A stretch of 64,000 nucleotides of DNA from CAVPHV01 sp963704825 (lineage in GTDB: Bacteria > Actinomycetota > Acidimicrobiia > Spongiisociales > UBA5794). The notes under the pieces were generated by a model that ran no database searches, was not told where the DNA came from, and worked only from the letters and a program-made list of their open reading frames with translations. This document shows positions 51,403 to 59,735 of the stretch, piece after piece (position 1 is the first letter of the stretch; every line of letters starts with the position of its first letter). The position numbers and the translations under genes are program-made. The stretch is taken from assembly GCA_963704825.1 (NCBI GenBank), contig CAVPHV010000009.1:1-64000 (forward strand). The letters are read 5' to 3'.

Positions 51403-52232
51403 CGCGTCACCCGGCAGGCGGCCTCGGCGCCGATGAGTACTCCCTGGGCCAGCGCTCGGCCGGAGGTACCTCCCACGGCCAGCAATGCGTCAATCGAGTC
51501 GTCGAGCGGAGTGCGCCCGACCAACGCCCGCAGGACGTAGGCGATGGGCGCGGCGACCCGACCCGCCAGGGCGTGGCGCACCAGCGTCGCCGAGAACGCC
51601 GACGTCAACTCGAGCGCCTCCTCTAGAGCGGGAGTCGCGGCTGCGAGGACTGCGGCGGGCCCATCCTCATGGAGCGCTTCACCGATGAGTCCGTAGGCGC
51701 CGAACGCCCCGGTCAACAAGTCGTCACCCGTCGGCGTCAAGCCGGTCCCGCCCCCGATGAACTGCTCCGCCGCGGCAACAATCGCCACCGGATCCCCGGC
51801 AGCGAGTGCGGCGCCAAGGGCCTCCGCGTCAACGGGCGGCACCAGTGTGGCGGCCGCCGAGAGGAAGAGTCGGACGATGTCGGGCGCCGTTGCGTCCAGC
51901 GCTGGGTGTGGATCCCACCAACGAACGATGCTGATCCGATGCGGTCCGACTTCCAGGTTCCCGCCGCCGAGCCGGACGTTGCGGCCGGCGGCGGCGAGGA
52001 CATCGGGCGCCGCAGCCCCGGCAATGATGACGGCATTGGGTTGACGCACGGCATCGCCGTCGCCGAGGACCACGACCTCGTTGCCGATCCCAAACCACGC
52101 CGTGTGGGTCGAGCTTCCCAACGAGACGGCCGGCTGCACCGGGCCCTCGAGCAGCCCCGCGATCCCCTGGCTGGCGGCCGCCGACACCGTCGTCACCGTA
52201 CCTCGGGCGAAACCCGTCCCGTCGCCGTACAT
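51399..52232 (-). CDS. allH: DUF2877 protein, AllH-type subunit of oxamate carbamoyltransferase-like complex
   Basis: A 277-aa DUF2877 protein. The family motif is clear: FIGGGTGLTPTGDDLLTGAF, and the C-terminal VGGTSGRALAQGVLIGAEAA. The N-terminal half is beta-rich (GPVQPAVSLGSSTHTAWFGI, NEVVVLGDGDAVRQPNAVII, GGGNLEVGPHRISIVRWWDP). In E. coli AllH completes the FdrA-AllG-AllH oxamate carbamoyltransferase. It lies 12 nt after the cyclic-imide hydrolase gene and overlaps FdrA by 4 nt, a direct physical link between ring opening and carbamoyl transfer. Confidence 0.9.
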   Translation of the reverse strand: MYGDGTGFARGTVTTVSAAASQGIAGLLEGPVQPAVSLGSSTHTAWFGIGNEVVVLGDGDAVRQPNAVIIAGAAAPDVLAAAGRNVRLGGGNLEVGPHRISIVRWWDPHPALDATAPDIVRLFLSAAATLVPPVDAEALGAALAAGDPVAIVAAAEQFIGGGTGLTPTGDDLLTGAFGAYGLIGEALHEDGPAAVLAAATPALEEALELTSAFSATLVRHALAGRVAAPIAYVLRALVGRTPLDDSIDALLAVGGTSGRALAQGVLIGAEAACRVTR

Positions 52233-52244
52233 GTTGTCGCTCCC

Positions 52245-53336
52245 TCAGCCCAGGTCGACGATCGCTGCCACCGTGCCGCCACCGGAAGGTCCTTGATGCA
52301 TTGCCGCCACTGAGACAAACACGGCAGGGTCGCCAACCGCGGCGGCGACCACTCCCCCGACGGCTCCTTTGATCTGGCGATGGTGGTGGACGTCCGAGTC
52401 GTTGAGCATCACCTGGCGCCTGCCTCGCAGCCGGCTGGTAGGAGCGGCTTCGCACTTGACGAAGACGTTGACGAGGCGATCGGCGACGTCCTCGGCCTTG
52501 GCCCGCTCCGGCAGGTCGAGGCCGGCATTTCGAATCGCGTCGTAGACCCCCTCGATGTCGATGGCGTCCTCCATGACGCTGTGGCCGCAGCGATAGTCAC
52601 CGCCGACACCGCGGGCGTTGCCGACCACAACGGTCTGCGCCTGATCGAGCTCGACGCCCGATGAGCAGGAAGCCACTGCCGAGTACAACGAGAAGTCACG
52701 CGCGATCTGCTCGGCCCCTGGCATCTCGATCTCCCCCAGGGCCAGGGCGATACCGAGCGCGGAGGTGCCGTTGGAGATGTCCATCGACTCCAGCGTCTGG
52801 TCGGTGAAGACCGACTCCCCGCGGGCCCTTGCCTCGGCGATCGTCTCCATCGTGAGCAAGGGAGTCTTGGTCTGCACGTAATGGACGTCGGCCGGGTCGG
52901 TGATCCCGGCATCTGCCATGGCCCGCGTTACGCCGCCGGCAACCTTCTCGACCATCGCAGGCCGGCCGATGTCCTCGGGCAAGATGACGTCGCTCATCGC
53001 AATCCCGACCGTGAGCCGCAGTTCGTCGCTGGGTGGCGCATCGACCTTGGCAAAAACCGTGGCATGTGGGCAAAGCACTCCGTCGACACCACCGGACCAG
53101 ACCATGGGGATCTCTCTGACCTCCGAGACCGGACGGGTGCCGAGCTCGATCAAGACATCCCGGAATGCCCGGTCGGCGAGAATCCTCGTGAAGTCGTTCA
53201 CACCGCCGTTGCCCTCGGTCTTGCCGATGACGGCGATCACCTCGTCGGCGGCGAAGACTCCGTCATCGATGAGGGTCCACAGACCCGACGCGTCGGCAAC
53301 TCCCTCGAGTACGACCTTGCGGACTTCGATCGCCAT
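52245..53336 (-). CDS. Barbiturase/cyanuric acid amidohydrolase family ring-opening hydrolase
   Basis: A 363-aa AtzD/barbiturase-family enzyme (family about 360-370 aa), with the three-fold repeated architecture of this family. The three Ser-Lys pairs are visible: K39 (VIGKTEGNGG) with S81 (WSGGVDGV), K157 (VQTKTPLLTM) with S226 (SCSSGVELDQAQ), and K294 (VFVKCEAAP) with S351 (HQGPSGGGTVAAI). Family members hydrolyse barbiturate to ureidomalonate, or cyanuric acid to carboxybiuret; sequence alone does not separate these. MAIEVRKVVL follows GAGGAG. Its operon has a Mo hydroxylase, the kind of enzyme that makes barbiturate from uracil, which favours a barbiturase-like role. Confidence 0.9.
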   Translation of the reverse strand: MAIEVRKVVLEGVADASGLWTLIDDGVFAADEVIAVIGKTEGNGGVNDFTRILADRAFRDVLIELGTRPVSEVREIPMVWSGGVDGVLCPHATVFAKVDAPPSDELRLTVGIAMSDVILPEDIGRPAMVEKVAGGVTRAMADAGITDPADVHYVQTKTPLLTMETIAEARARGESVFTDQTLESMDISNGTSALGIALALGEIEMPGAEQIARDFSLYSAVASCSSGVELDQAQTVVVGNARGVGGDYRCGHSVMEDAIDIEGVYDAIRNAGLDLPERAKAEDVADRLVNVFVKCEAAPTSRLRGRRQVMLNDSDVHHHRQIKGAVGGVVAAAVGDPAVFVSVAAMHQGPSGGGTVAAIVDLG

Positions 53337-53415
53337 GACTGTCTCCTCATCCGTCGATGTGATGCGGTCCTTATCGTCGGGAGAACTGGACGTGCGCAAT
53401 AGAGTCGAAGGTCGG

Positions 53416-54465
53416 TCAATCGGAGCCAACCACCTGCAGGAGGCGCGTCCAGGCGGCCTCTTCGCGGTCGGCGATTGCAGGCACTGGGGCGACCACATCT
53501 GGAAGGGCAGCCGCAGGGTCGGAGGCTTCGCCGGCCGCCTTGAACCGGGATGCTACGACCTGCCAGTCGTCGCCGATTTCGGCGAACTCAGACCCGATCG
53601 CCGTGAACTCGGATTCGCCGGTGATGGCCGCCGCCTCACACAGGAAGCGGCCGTACATGTAGCGAAAGATGCCACCACCGGTCCCCCCGGTGGCATCGAT
53701 GAAGATCCAAAGGTTCAGACAGGCGAAACGCAGCGACTCGGCGTCGAGGATCTTGGGCCATCCCAGCGTGCGCTTCGCCGCGGTGCGGATACCGGCGACG
53801 CCAAAGTTGGAGATCGGCGGCTCGAGCATTCCCCGCGCCGCCTCGGCGATGGCGGCCCGGGTCTCGGTTGCGGTCGGCGCCCGGGCTCCTGTGAAGTCGA
53901 ACTCGCACCAGCGGTGGTGCGGCGGGAAGGGCTTGAACGTCGAACCCCTGGCTCGTTCGAGGGCTTCCATGGAGACGGGATGCAGCGTTGACTCCCGATC
54001 TGCGATCAACACACGGCGGGAAGCTGCTTCGTACCCGGCGACCACAACAACATGGCCACCGAAGTGGTAGTCCTCCGGCAGGTTGTCGAAATATGGAAGG
54101 AATCCCATGTCGACGTAGACGAGGACCGGCTCACCGGCCTCGAGGAGGGAGACCAGGGTTTGTTCGGCCTTGCGGGCGCTCGAAGTCATCCGATACTCGA
54201 CAACCACCCCGGTGCGACGCCCCGCCGTCACTTCGAGCCCTTCGTCTTTTGGCCCCCCGGCGTTGGCGCGCCCGCCGTAGAACGGTGGCGCGCCCTTCTG
54301 GTGCCAGTACATGAACCCGACGCCGGCCCCCAGCCCAAGCAGCAGATCCTCACTCACCGGGTGTCCGTGCGTCTCGTAGATGTGGCGCATCGATCCGGTC
54401 ACACAGTGCAGGGTCTCGAGATTCTGGAAACCGGCCACGGGCTCGATCGGTGCGTCGGCGCTCAT
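53416..54465 (-). CDS. BtrH N-terminal domain protein (DUF4872-like)
   Basis: A 349-aa protein with a BtrH-type N-terminal cysteine-peptidase-like fold: TLHCVTGSMRHIYETHGHPV (Cys21), then LLLGLGAGVGFMYWHQKG, YVDMGFLPYFDNLPEDYHFG, and the catalytic-type His and Asp in GGHVVVVAGYE and VLIADRES. A helical C-terminal domain follows (about 215-349). BtrH transfers an acyl group from carrier protein in butirosin synthesis; other members are uncharacterised. AAGGAG precedes two successive ATGs (54468 and 54465). It is the first gene of the minus-strand catabolic run, 79 nt before the barbiturase-like gene. Its link to the pathway is unclear: amidase, acyltransferase, or unrelated. Confidence 0.82.
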   Translation of the reverse strand: MSADAPIEPVAGFQNLETLHCVTGSMRHIYETHGHPVSEDLLLGLGAGVGFMYWHQKGAPPFYGGRANAGGPKDEGLEVTAGRRTGVVVEYRMTSSARKAEQTLVSLLEAGEPVLVYVDMGFLPYFDNLPEDYHFGGHVVVVAGYEAASRRVLIADRESTLHPVSMEALERARGSTFKPFPPHHRWCEFDFTGARAPTATETRAAIAEAARGMLEPPISNFGVAGIRTAAKRTLGWPKILDAESLRFACLNLWIFIDATGGTGGGIFRYMYGRFLCEAAAITGESEFTAIGSEFAEIGDDWQVVASRFKAAGEASDPAAALPDVVAPVPAIADREEAAWTRLLQVVGSD

Positions 54466-54576
54466 CATCTACTCCTTGGGTAGGGCAGAGCTGCGTGCTC
54501 TGGCCAAGGTACCGCGCCGGTGCCGCCATCGCCTCTGCTTGAATGGCCGTCGACCACTCGGAGGACGAGATCCCTG

Positions 54577-55482
54577 ATGACGTTCGCCATTCCGAAACTG
54601 TTCCGCCTCCTGCCGCTCATGGCGCTGTTGGCAATGCTGATGCTGTCGGCATGTAGCGGCGGCGACAACTCGAGCAACATCACACTCCCCAGCACCACCG
54701 AAGGCGCCGAGACCACCGAAGCGCCGGAAACCACCGAAGCGCCGGAAACCACCGAAGCCCCCGAAACGACCGAAGCGCCCGAAACGACCGACGCTCCGGC
54801 AACGACGAGCGCGGCCGGTGCCACGACTCCCGCTCCCGAGGATGGCGAATCTGACAACGACCTCACCCTCGTGTTCATCGTCGGCGGGATCCTGCTGATC
54901 ATCCTGATCGTCGCCCTGGCGGCAGGCCGTGGCAGCCAGGAAACCACCATCACCGCTGTGGCTCCCCCACCCCCGGCGCCCCCGGCCACGCCCTGGGCCG
55001 CTGCGGCGCGCAGCGCCTACGCCAACACCCGCTGGTGCGCAGATCACATCACTGAACAGCTTGCGATATGGAGAGGCGACATGATGGTCGACGGTGACCA
55101 ATCCGCCACCGACCCGACCGCGGCAACCAACGCCCAGACATGGTCACAACTCGGCGGCAGAATGTCGGCGGCCACGAACTCGCTCTATTCGCTCGAGGGC
55201 ACGGTGCCGGCCGCATCACAACCCGTTGTGCGCGGCGTGGTTGACTCGCTCAACAATGTGCGCTCCGCGGCTGACGTAGTCGCCAAGAGCCAGGTCGACG
55301 TCCGCCACCTCGAAGCTCAGTTCCTCGGCGCCGACGACGCCTACCGGCGGACACAACTCGCAGGGGCAGAAGCCGACCGCAGGCGGGCAGTCGACGACCT
55401 CAACGCCAAGCGCCACAGTCTCGACACCGCCTTGGGCAATCTCAATGCGCTCGGCAACGCGCCGGGTCCGCCCGCTACGTGA
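54577..55482 (+). CDS. Lipoprotein with ETTEAP repeats and single transmembrane segment
   Basis: A 301-aa protein: lipoprotein signal (LLPLMALLAMLMLSACSGGD, lipobox LSAC), five tandem ETTEAP-type hexapeptides, a transmembrane helix (LTLVFIVGGILLIILIVALA), a Pro-rich joint, and an all-alpha C-terminal domain of about 160 residues with heptad-like patterns (HLEAQFLGADDAYRRTQLAG, RRRAVDDLNAKRHSLDTALG). Having both a lipobox and a later helix is odd: either the Cys is not lipidated or the helix places the coiled domain inside the cell. GGAGG lies 12 nt upstream. It diverges from the BtrH_N gene. Function unknown. Confidence 0.75.
   Translation: MTFAIPKLFRLLPLMALLAMLMLSACSGGDNSSNITLPSTTEGAETTEAPETTEAPETTEAPETTEAPETTDAPATTSAAGATTPAPEDGESDNDLTLVFIVGGILLIILIVALAAGRGSQETTITAVAPPPPAPPATPWAAAARSAYANTRWCADHITEQLAIWRGDMMVDGDQSATDPTAATNAQTWSQLGGRMSAATNSLYSLEGTVPAASQPVVRGVVDSLNNVRSAADVVAKSQVDVRHLEAQFLGADDAYRRTQLAGAEADRRRAVDDLNAKRHSLDTALGNLNALGNAPGPPAT
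54709..54798 (+). repeat. Five 18-bp tandem repeats (ETTEAP coding)
   Basis: Units run GAGACCACCGAAGCGCCG with small changes at each copy (A/G, C/G at third positions, and the last reading ETTDAP). They give a Thr/Glu/Pro-rich external linker. Copy number may vary between strains. Confidence 0.9.
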
Positions 55483-56692
55483 GGATCACTCTGCGGTAGT
55501 GGAAGAGCAGGAGCACCGGGATGGCGACCAATGCCGCCCCGATGAGGGAGAGCGCGGCGAAGCCCCACGCCTCGAGGAGGAACCCCGACGAGAGACTGGC
55601 GGCGGCTCCCGAAGTCCACACCATTGCGTCGGCGATTCCCTGAAGCCGCACCCGCTGGGCCGTTGGAGCATGCTCGGTGAGGTAGGCGCTCCCGGCCACA
55701 AATCCGAAGTTCCAGCCCAGACCCAGCAGAAAGAGCGCAGCCACCAGGAGCACTGTGTCGTCTCCGCTCGCCGCGGCCGCCATCAGCGCCGACACCACCA
55801 GCACGACCTGGCCGGTAACGATGACGGGAAGCCGGCCGAATCTATCTGCAAACCATCCGGTGAGCGGAGAGACGGCAAACATGCCGAGCGTGTGAGCCCC
55901 GATCACCAGTCCGACGATGCCGAGTCCATCTCCGGCTCGCCGGATGTACACAGGAGTCATCGTCATGATCAGCACCATCACCACCTGCCCAATTATGAGG
56001 GCCACGATGGCGTAGCGCACCGGAGGCAACTGGAGTAACGAGCGGACCGAGCCGGCGGCATCCACCTCATCTTGGGTCGCCGCGTCGACAAACGACAGCG
56101 GGTCGGGACGCAGTCCGAAGAAGGCGACGATCGCCCCCGTCGCGGCTGCGGCCGCCCCCAGGAGGACCGGTCCGGCAAGGCCGGCGAGGCCCAGTTCCTC
56201 GGCCAGCCGTTCGGTGGGCTCGAGCAACAGAGGACCGAGGACGGCGCCGATCGTTCCTGCCCACACCACAATGCTGATGGCAAATGAACGTTGCTGGGGA
56301 GGGGAGACGTCGGCGGCGGCGTAGCGGGAGAGCCGGTCGCCGGCGTTGCCGAAGCCGAAGGCGAACATGCCGACCACGAAGAGGGCGAAGGAATCGAGCC
56401 CAATGGCGGCGGCAGCTATCAAGGCACCGACGGCGGCAAGACCCATCCCGCCCGATATGCCGGCCCGCCGGCCGCGGCGGGCCATCAAGGCCGCGATCGG
56501 TGTGGTCCCGATGGCCACGCCGATCGTCGCCGTCGCTGCCGGGAGCCCTGCCAGCGACGCCGACCCGAGCAGGTCTTCGGCAATCAGCGATCCAACGGTG
56601 ATGGTCGCAATGAACCCGGTGCGGGCCAACCCGGTGCCGGCAAACAGCACACCAATCAGGCGGCGTTGGATTGATGGCGGGGCCGGCGGCAC
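55475..56692 (-). CDS. MFS transporter
   Basis: About 405 aa with twelve predicted transmembrane helices in two six-helix halves. The loop motif between helices 2 and 3 is GTTPIAALMARRGRRAGISG, the equivalent in the second half GWFADRFGRLPVIVTGQV (G-x-x-x-D-R-x-G-R). Best guess is a drug or small-molecule exporter; no substrate can be assigned. The N-terminus is uncertain: GTG 56692 is used here, and a longer frame to 56758 would overlap the palindrome of the divergent promoter. It overlaps the end of the lipoprotein gene by 8 nt, convergently. Confidence 0.85.
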   Translation of the reverse strand: MPPAPPSIQRRLIGVLFAGTGLARTGFIATITVGSLIAEDLLGSASLAGLPAATATIGVAIGTTPIAALMARRGRRAGISGGMGLAAVGALIAAAAIGLDSFALFVVGMFAFGFGNAGDRLSRYAAADVSPPQQRSFAISIVVWAGTIGAVLGPLLLEPTERLAEELGLAGLAGPVLLGAAAAATGAIVAFFGLRPDPLSFVDAATQDEVDAAGSVRSLLQLPPVRYAIVALIIGQVVMVLIMTMTPVYIRRAGDGLGIVGLVIGAHTLGMFAVSPLTGWFADRFGRLPVIVTGQVVLVVSALMAAAASGDDTVLLVAALFLLGLGWNFGFVAGSAYLTEHAPTAQRVRLQGIADAMVWTSGAAASLSSGFLLEAWGFAALSLIGAALVAIPVLLLFHYRRVILT

Positions 56693-56744
56693 CGTCGAAG
56701 TGTACGGACGGCCGAGCCGGACTCGCCAGCGGACCCGGCCCAGG

Positions 56745-56769
56745 TGGACATGGCCCATGTGGACATGGG
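56745..56769. promoter_or_regulatory. Palindrome plus direct repeat in divergent promoter
   Basis: ACATGG-C-CCATGT (56748-56760) is a perfect 13-bp palindrome, and the decamer GTGGACATGG occurs twice (56745 and 56760) flanking it. It lies between the MFS gene and the 506-aa protein gene, so it is a candidate operator for either. Confidence 0.5.
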
Positions 56770-56824
56770 GGGCGCAACCGGCGAACCTTGGGCCGACTCG
56801 ATGGGATGGGAGAAAGGGAGCGTC

Positions 56825-58345
56825 GTGGCTGACTTGGAGAACGGACGGGTCGACCTGCCTTCCGGCACGTCGGCATCACAGCTCTTCCATCAGATCTTGA
56901 GCGCCGCCGTCGAGGAGTTCCCAGGTGATCTGTCCGGTGCCGAACTACCGGAATCCGCCGACGATTTCCGGTCAAACTATGCCGATGCCCTTCCACGGTT
57001 CGAAGCGGCCCGGATCGCCTCGCCGCGACGCACCGCTATTGCGAGATACCTCGCAGCGGAAAGTCGCCGCTCGTTTGTATGGATGGTTGGTGACGAGGCG
57101 TTGCCACTGGCGGAGAAGATGACCGCGCCACAACCGCCACTCGAGTTGCAGACGATTGCGTTCTCTGGAACGGGCGGGTGGACACCACAGTTGCCCACCG
57201 GCACCGCTGCCGGCGTCCACGACGGCGCGGCCGTCGGTGGCGCCATCGAGGACTATGCCGCCGGTCTCGTCGGGCGCTCGTCGGCGACGCCCGGCGTCGC
57301 AGAATCGGTGACCTGGCTGCTGTCTGAAGGCCTCAACGCCGGCGGTGCACTCGACTTGAGCGATCGCAGCATCGTCATGCTCGGCGGTGCCGCCGAACTG
57401 GCACCCGCGAGCGCCTGGCTGGCGGCCGGCGCCCGGGTGCTGTGGATCGACGTGGCCTCACCCCCGGCCCAACTCCGTCGCTCCGCAGCCGGAGGGCGCC
57501 TTTCGTGGGCAACCGGTGGCGCCGATCTCCTCACCCAGCCACAGCAGATCGCCGCAACGATTGCCGAGTTCGCTGCGGGCGGACCCGTCGACCTGGGGCT
57601 CTATGCCTATGCACCCGGCCGGGCAAGGGAGTGGCGCCTCACCGCAGCGATGAACGCCATTGTCGACACCCTCCCATCAGGCGTCGTCGGCTCCGTGACC
57701 CTGCTCGTGTCACCAACCACTCCGGGTCAACTCACGGGCCAAGAGGTCGAGACCGAGGAGCAGCGACGGCGCGAGCGGCCCGCCTGGCAGAGCACGTTTG
57801 ATCGGCTCGGACTGCTCGGATCAGGCTCCGGGCATGTCACCGCCGGCACCGTCGCCGTGAGCCGCTCGGTCGTGTCGATCCAGGGCAGCGGCTATCAGGC
57901 CGCCCAGTATCTCGAGAAGATGATGGCGGCAGAAGCATGGGCAACCTGGGGCCCACCTCTGGCGTCGGTTTCCCAGCCGCGGCACGTTTCGGCCAACGTT
58001 GCGGGGGTCTCCAAGACTCGATCGCTCCAGCATCCCGTCTTCGATGCCGCGTTCGGCGGAGCAACCGCCTTTGAGATCGAGACCTTCACCCCTGCGGTGA
58101 CCTGTGCTCTCAACGCCATGCTGACCGCACGGGATTGGCTCGACCCGGCAAACGTTGCTGGTCGGGGCACTCGGTTCGCCACCGACGCCGACCGCGCCGC
58201 GGCGCTGCTCACCTTTGCTCGGGTGCATGGCGGCCTCTATGTCCTCCCCTACCCCGTCGACCCGACCCTCAAGGTCTCTGCGGCGATCGGAGCGGCGCGC
58301 CATCCCAGCCGCATCCCGGCAATGACCCGCCGCGGCCGCGGCTGA
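56825..58345 (+). CDS. Unrecognised 506-aa protein with Rossmann-like core
   Basis: GTG start after GGGAG (4-nt spacing). No family is recognised. N-terminal ~100 residues are helical (SASQLFHQILSAAVEEFPGD). Residues about 115-320 look like a nucleotide-binding alpha/beta domain: GLNAGGALDLSDRSIVMLGG, AELAPASAWLAAGARVLWID, VDLGLYAYAPGRAREWRLTA. The C-terminal part has HVTAGTVAVSRSVVSIQGSG and FGGATAFEIETFTPAVTCAL. The -GG(A)AELAPASAWL- region resembles a dinucleotide loop in short-chain dehydrogenases, but the Y-x-x-x-K pair is missing. No signal or membrane helix. It is followed after 9 nt by a NUDIX gene. Function unknown. Confidence 0.7.
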   Translation: MADLENGRVDLPSGTSASQLFHQILSAAVEEFPGDLSGAELPESADDFRSNYADALPRFEAARIASPRRTAIARYLAAESRRSFVWMVGDEALPLAEKMTAPQPPLELQTIAFSGTGGWTPQLPTGTAAGVHDGAAVGGAIEDYAAGLVGRSSATPGVAESVTWLLSEGLNAGGALDLSDRSIVMLGGAAELAPASAWLAAGARVLWIDVASPPAQLRRSAAGGRLSWATGGADLLTQPQQIAATIAEFAAGGPVDLGLYAYAPGRAREWRLTAAMNAIVDTLPSGVVGSVTLLVSPTTPGQLTGQEVETEEQRRRERPAWQSTFDRLGLLGSGSGHVTAGTVAVSRSVVSIQGSGYQAAQYLEKMMAAEAWATWGPPLASVSQPRHVSANVAGVSKTRSLQHPVFDAAFGGATAFEIETFTPAVTCALNAMLTARDWLDPANVAGRGTRFATDADRAAALLTFARVHGGLYVLPYPVDPTLKVSAAIGAARHPSRIPAMTRRGRG

Positions 58346-58354
58346 TCTCGATCC

Positions 58355-58867
58355 GTGGCCGACCTGCTCGTCGCCGCCCGCCGCATGGCCTACCGCGCCG
58401 CCCACGGAGTCCGATCGCTCTACTGGCGCATCCGACGGCCCACCACCGTCGGCGTCCGCATCGCCGTGGTGTCCGCAAACGGCGAGGTGGTCGTGGTCCG
58501 CCACTCCTACGGGCCGCCCTACCTCTACTTCCCCGGCGGAAGAGTCGACCGCGGCGAAACCTGCGCCGAAGCCGCCGTGCGCGAACTGGCTGAGGAGACG
58601 GCGATCCGGCCTGCTCGCGGAGCGGCAAGCCTGCGCCTCTTTGGCGTCTACACCAACCGCCGTGGCGGCCTCACCACCCACATCATCCTGTTCGAGCTCC
58701 CTCCCAGCGAGTGGGATCATTGCGACCTCGACCGCGACCGCCACGGGGCCGAGATCACCGAAGTCACCCTGGTTGCCATCACCAACCCGCCTGCCGATCT
58801 GTCTCGGGCTACCCGGCGGCGCCTGTCTGAGTTGACCACCGGCGACCAGGCCGGATTTGTCTGGTAG
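58355..58867 (+). CDS. NUDIX hydrolase
   Basis: A 170-aa NUDIX hydrolase with a GTG start, 9 nt after the preceding gene. The Nudix box reads GRVDRGETCAEAAVRELAEE then TAI; a Thr replaces the usual last Gly but all metal-binding Glu are kept. FPGG precedes the box. It hydrolyses a nucleoside diphosphate linked to some moiety; the substrate is not predictable. About 33 basic, helical N-terminal residues precede the core. Confidence 0.9.
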   Translation: MADLLVAARRMAYRAAHGVRSLYWRIRRPTTVGVRIAVVSANGEVVVVRHSYGPPYLYFPGGRVDRGETCAEAAVRELAEETAIRPARGAASLRLFGVYTNRRGGLTTHIILFELPPSEWDHCDLDRDRHGAEITEVTLVAITNPPADLSRATRRRLSELTTGDQAGFVW

Positions 58868-58876
58868 CGGACGACC

Positions 58877-59717
58877 TCAGCCGCCCGGCGAATCGGCGGG
58901 GGCTATGCCGGAGTTGAGGCCATCGCCGAACGAGGTCGGGTACAGGGTGGTCCCGTCCGGCAGACGAATCGCCTCAACCAGTCGTTCCTCGGACCCAACC
59001 ACGGCGCCGGGCCAGACCACGCTGCGTACCACCTCGCCGTCGACCTTGGCCGACGGGTCGACCACGCTGTCGCCGCCCGACCATGTCATGTTGGCCGCCC
59101 AATAGTCCCGGGGGGTGCCGCAGTCGATGAAGCTCCCCTCGAGCGGAACGAGATCGAGGGATCCTTCGTCGGCGGCGCGGCTCCAACAGAGCTCGTACAG
59201 CCCCCCAGGTTCGGCGGACAGAATGCTCGCCCACCGCCAGGGGAGCAGCGAGGAGCCGGCGAACCGCCACAGCCCGGCGTAGTCGGCCCGCGCCGGATCG
59301 AAGACCACGCCGAGACGGACCCGCCGGCCGTCCCAGCCGTTCTGGAGCCGCTCCAGCGACCCTGAGTACCAGGCGTCGGCGTTCGTGATCAGGGACAGGG
59401 CGGCCATCCAGCCAGCCCCGCAGATTGCCGATCGCACCCGCGGTACCGAGCGGCCGCTCCGCCTCGATCGAAACGTGGACATTACGCCGCCCGAGGTGAG
59501 CTTCCAGCAGGTCACGGCCGTGGTGGACGTTGACGGCGATGTCGCCGGAACCGGCAACACGATCGAGGGCGTGGTCGATGAGCGGACGGTTCCCTACCGG
59601 ACAGAGGGCCTTCGGCAGATGGTCGGTGAGGGGCCGCAGCCGGGTGCCGAGCCCGGCGGCCAGCACGATGGCCGGCAGGTCTTCGGTCACGTCGTCGAGT
59701 GTTCGCCCCTCCTGCAT
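58877..59717 (-). pseudogene. Sugar-nucleotide pyrophosphorylase-like gene with one frameshift
   Basis: The N-terminal nucleotidyltransferase core is clear (IVLAAGLGTRLRPLTDHLPK, PVGNRPLIDHALDRV, AERPLGTAGAIGNL), then the frame breaks near 59400-59410. Reading continues one frame over with SLITNADAWYSGSLERL (the N-A-D metal site), GSFIDCGTPRDYWAANM and a short left-handed-helix-type tail SVVDPSAKVDGEVVRSVVWP. A single indel rejoins them, so this is either a recent frameshift or a sequencing error in an otherwise good mannose-1-phosphate guanylyltransferase or glucose-1-phosphate thymidylyltransferase-type gene. Confidence 0.82.
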
Positions 59718-59735
59718 GCCCGGGACCCTACCCAA

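Noticed and set aside
54709..54798. CRISPR-like array
   Set aside because: The repeats are contiguous 18-bp coding units without spacers.
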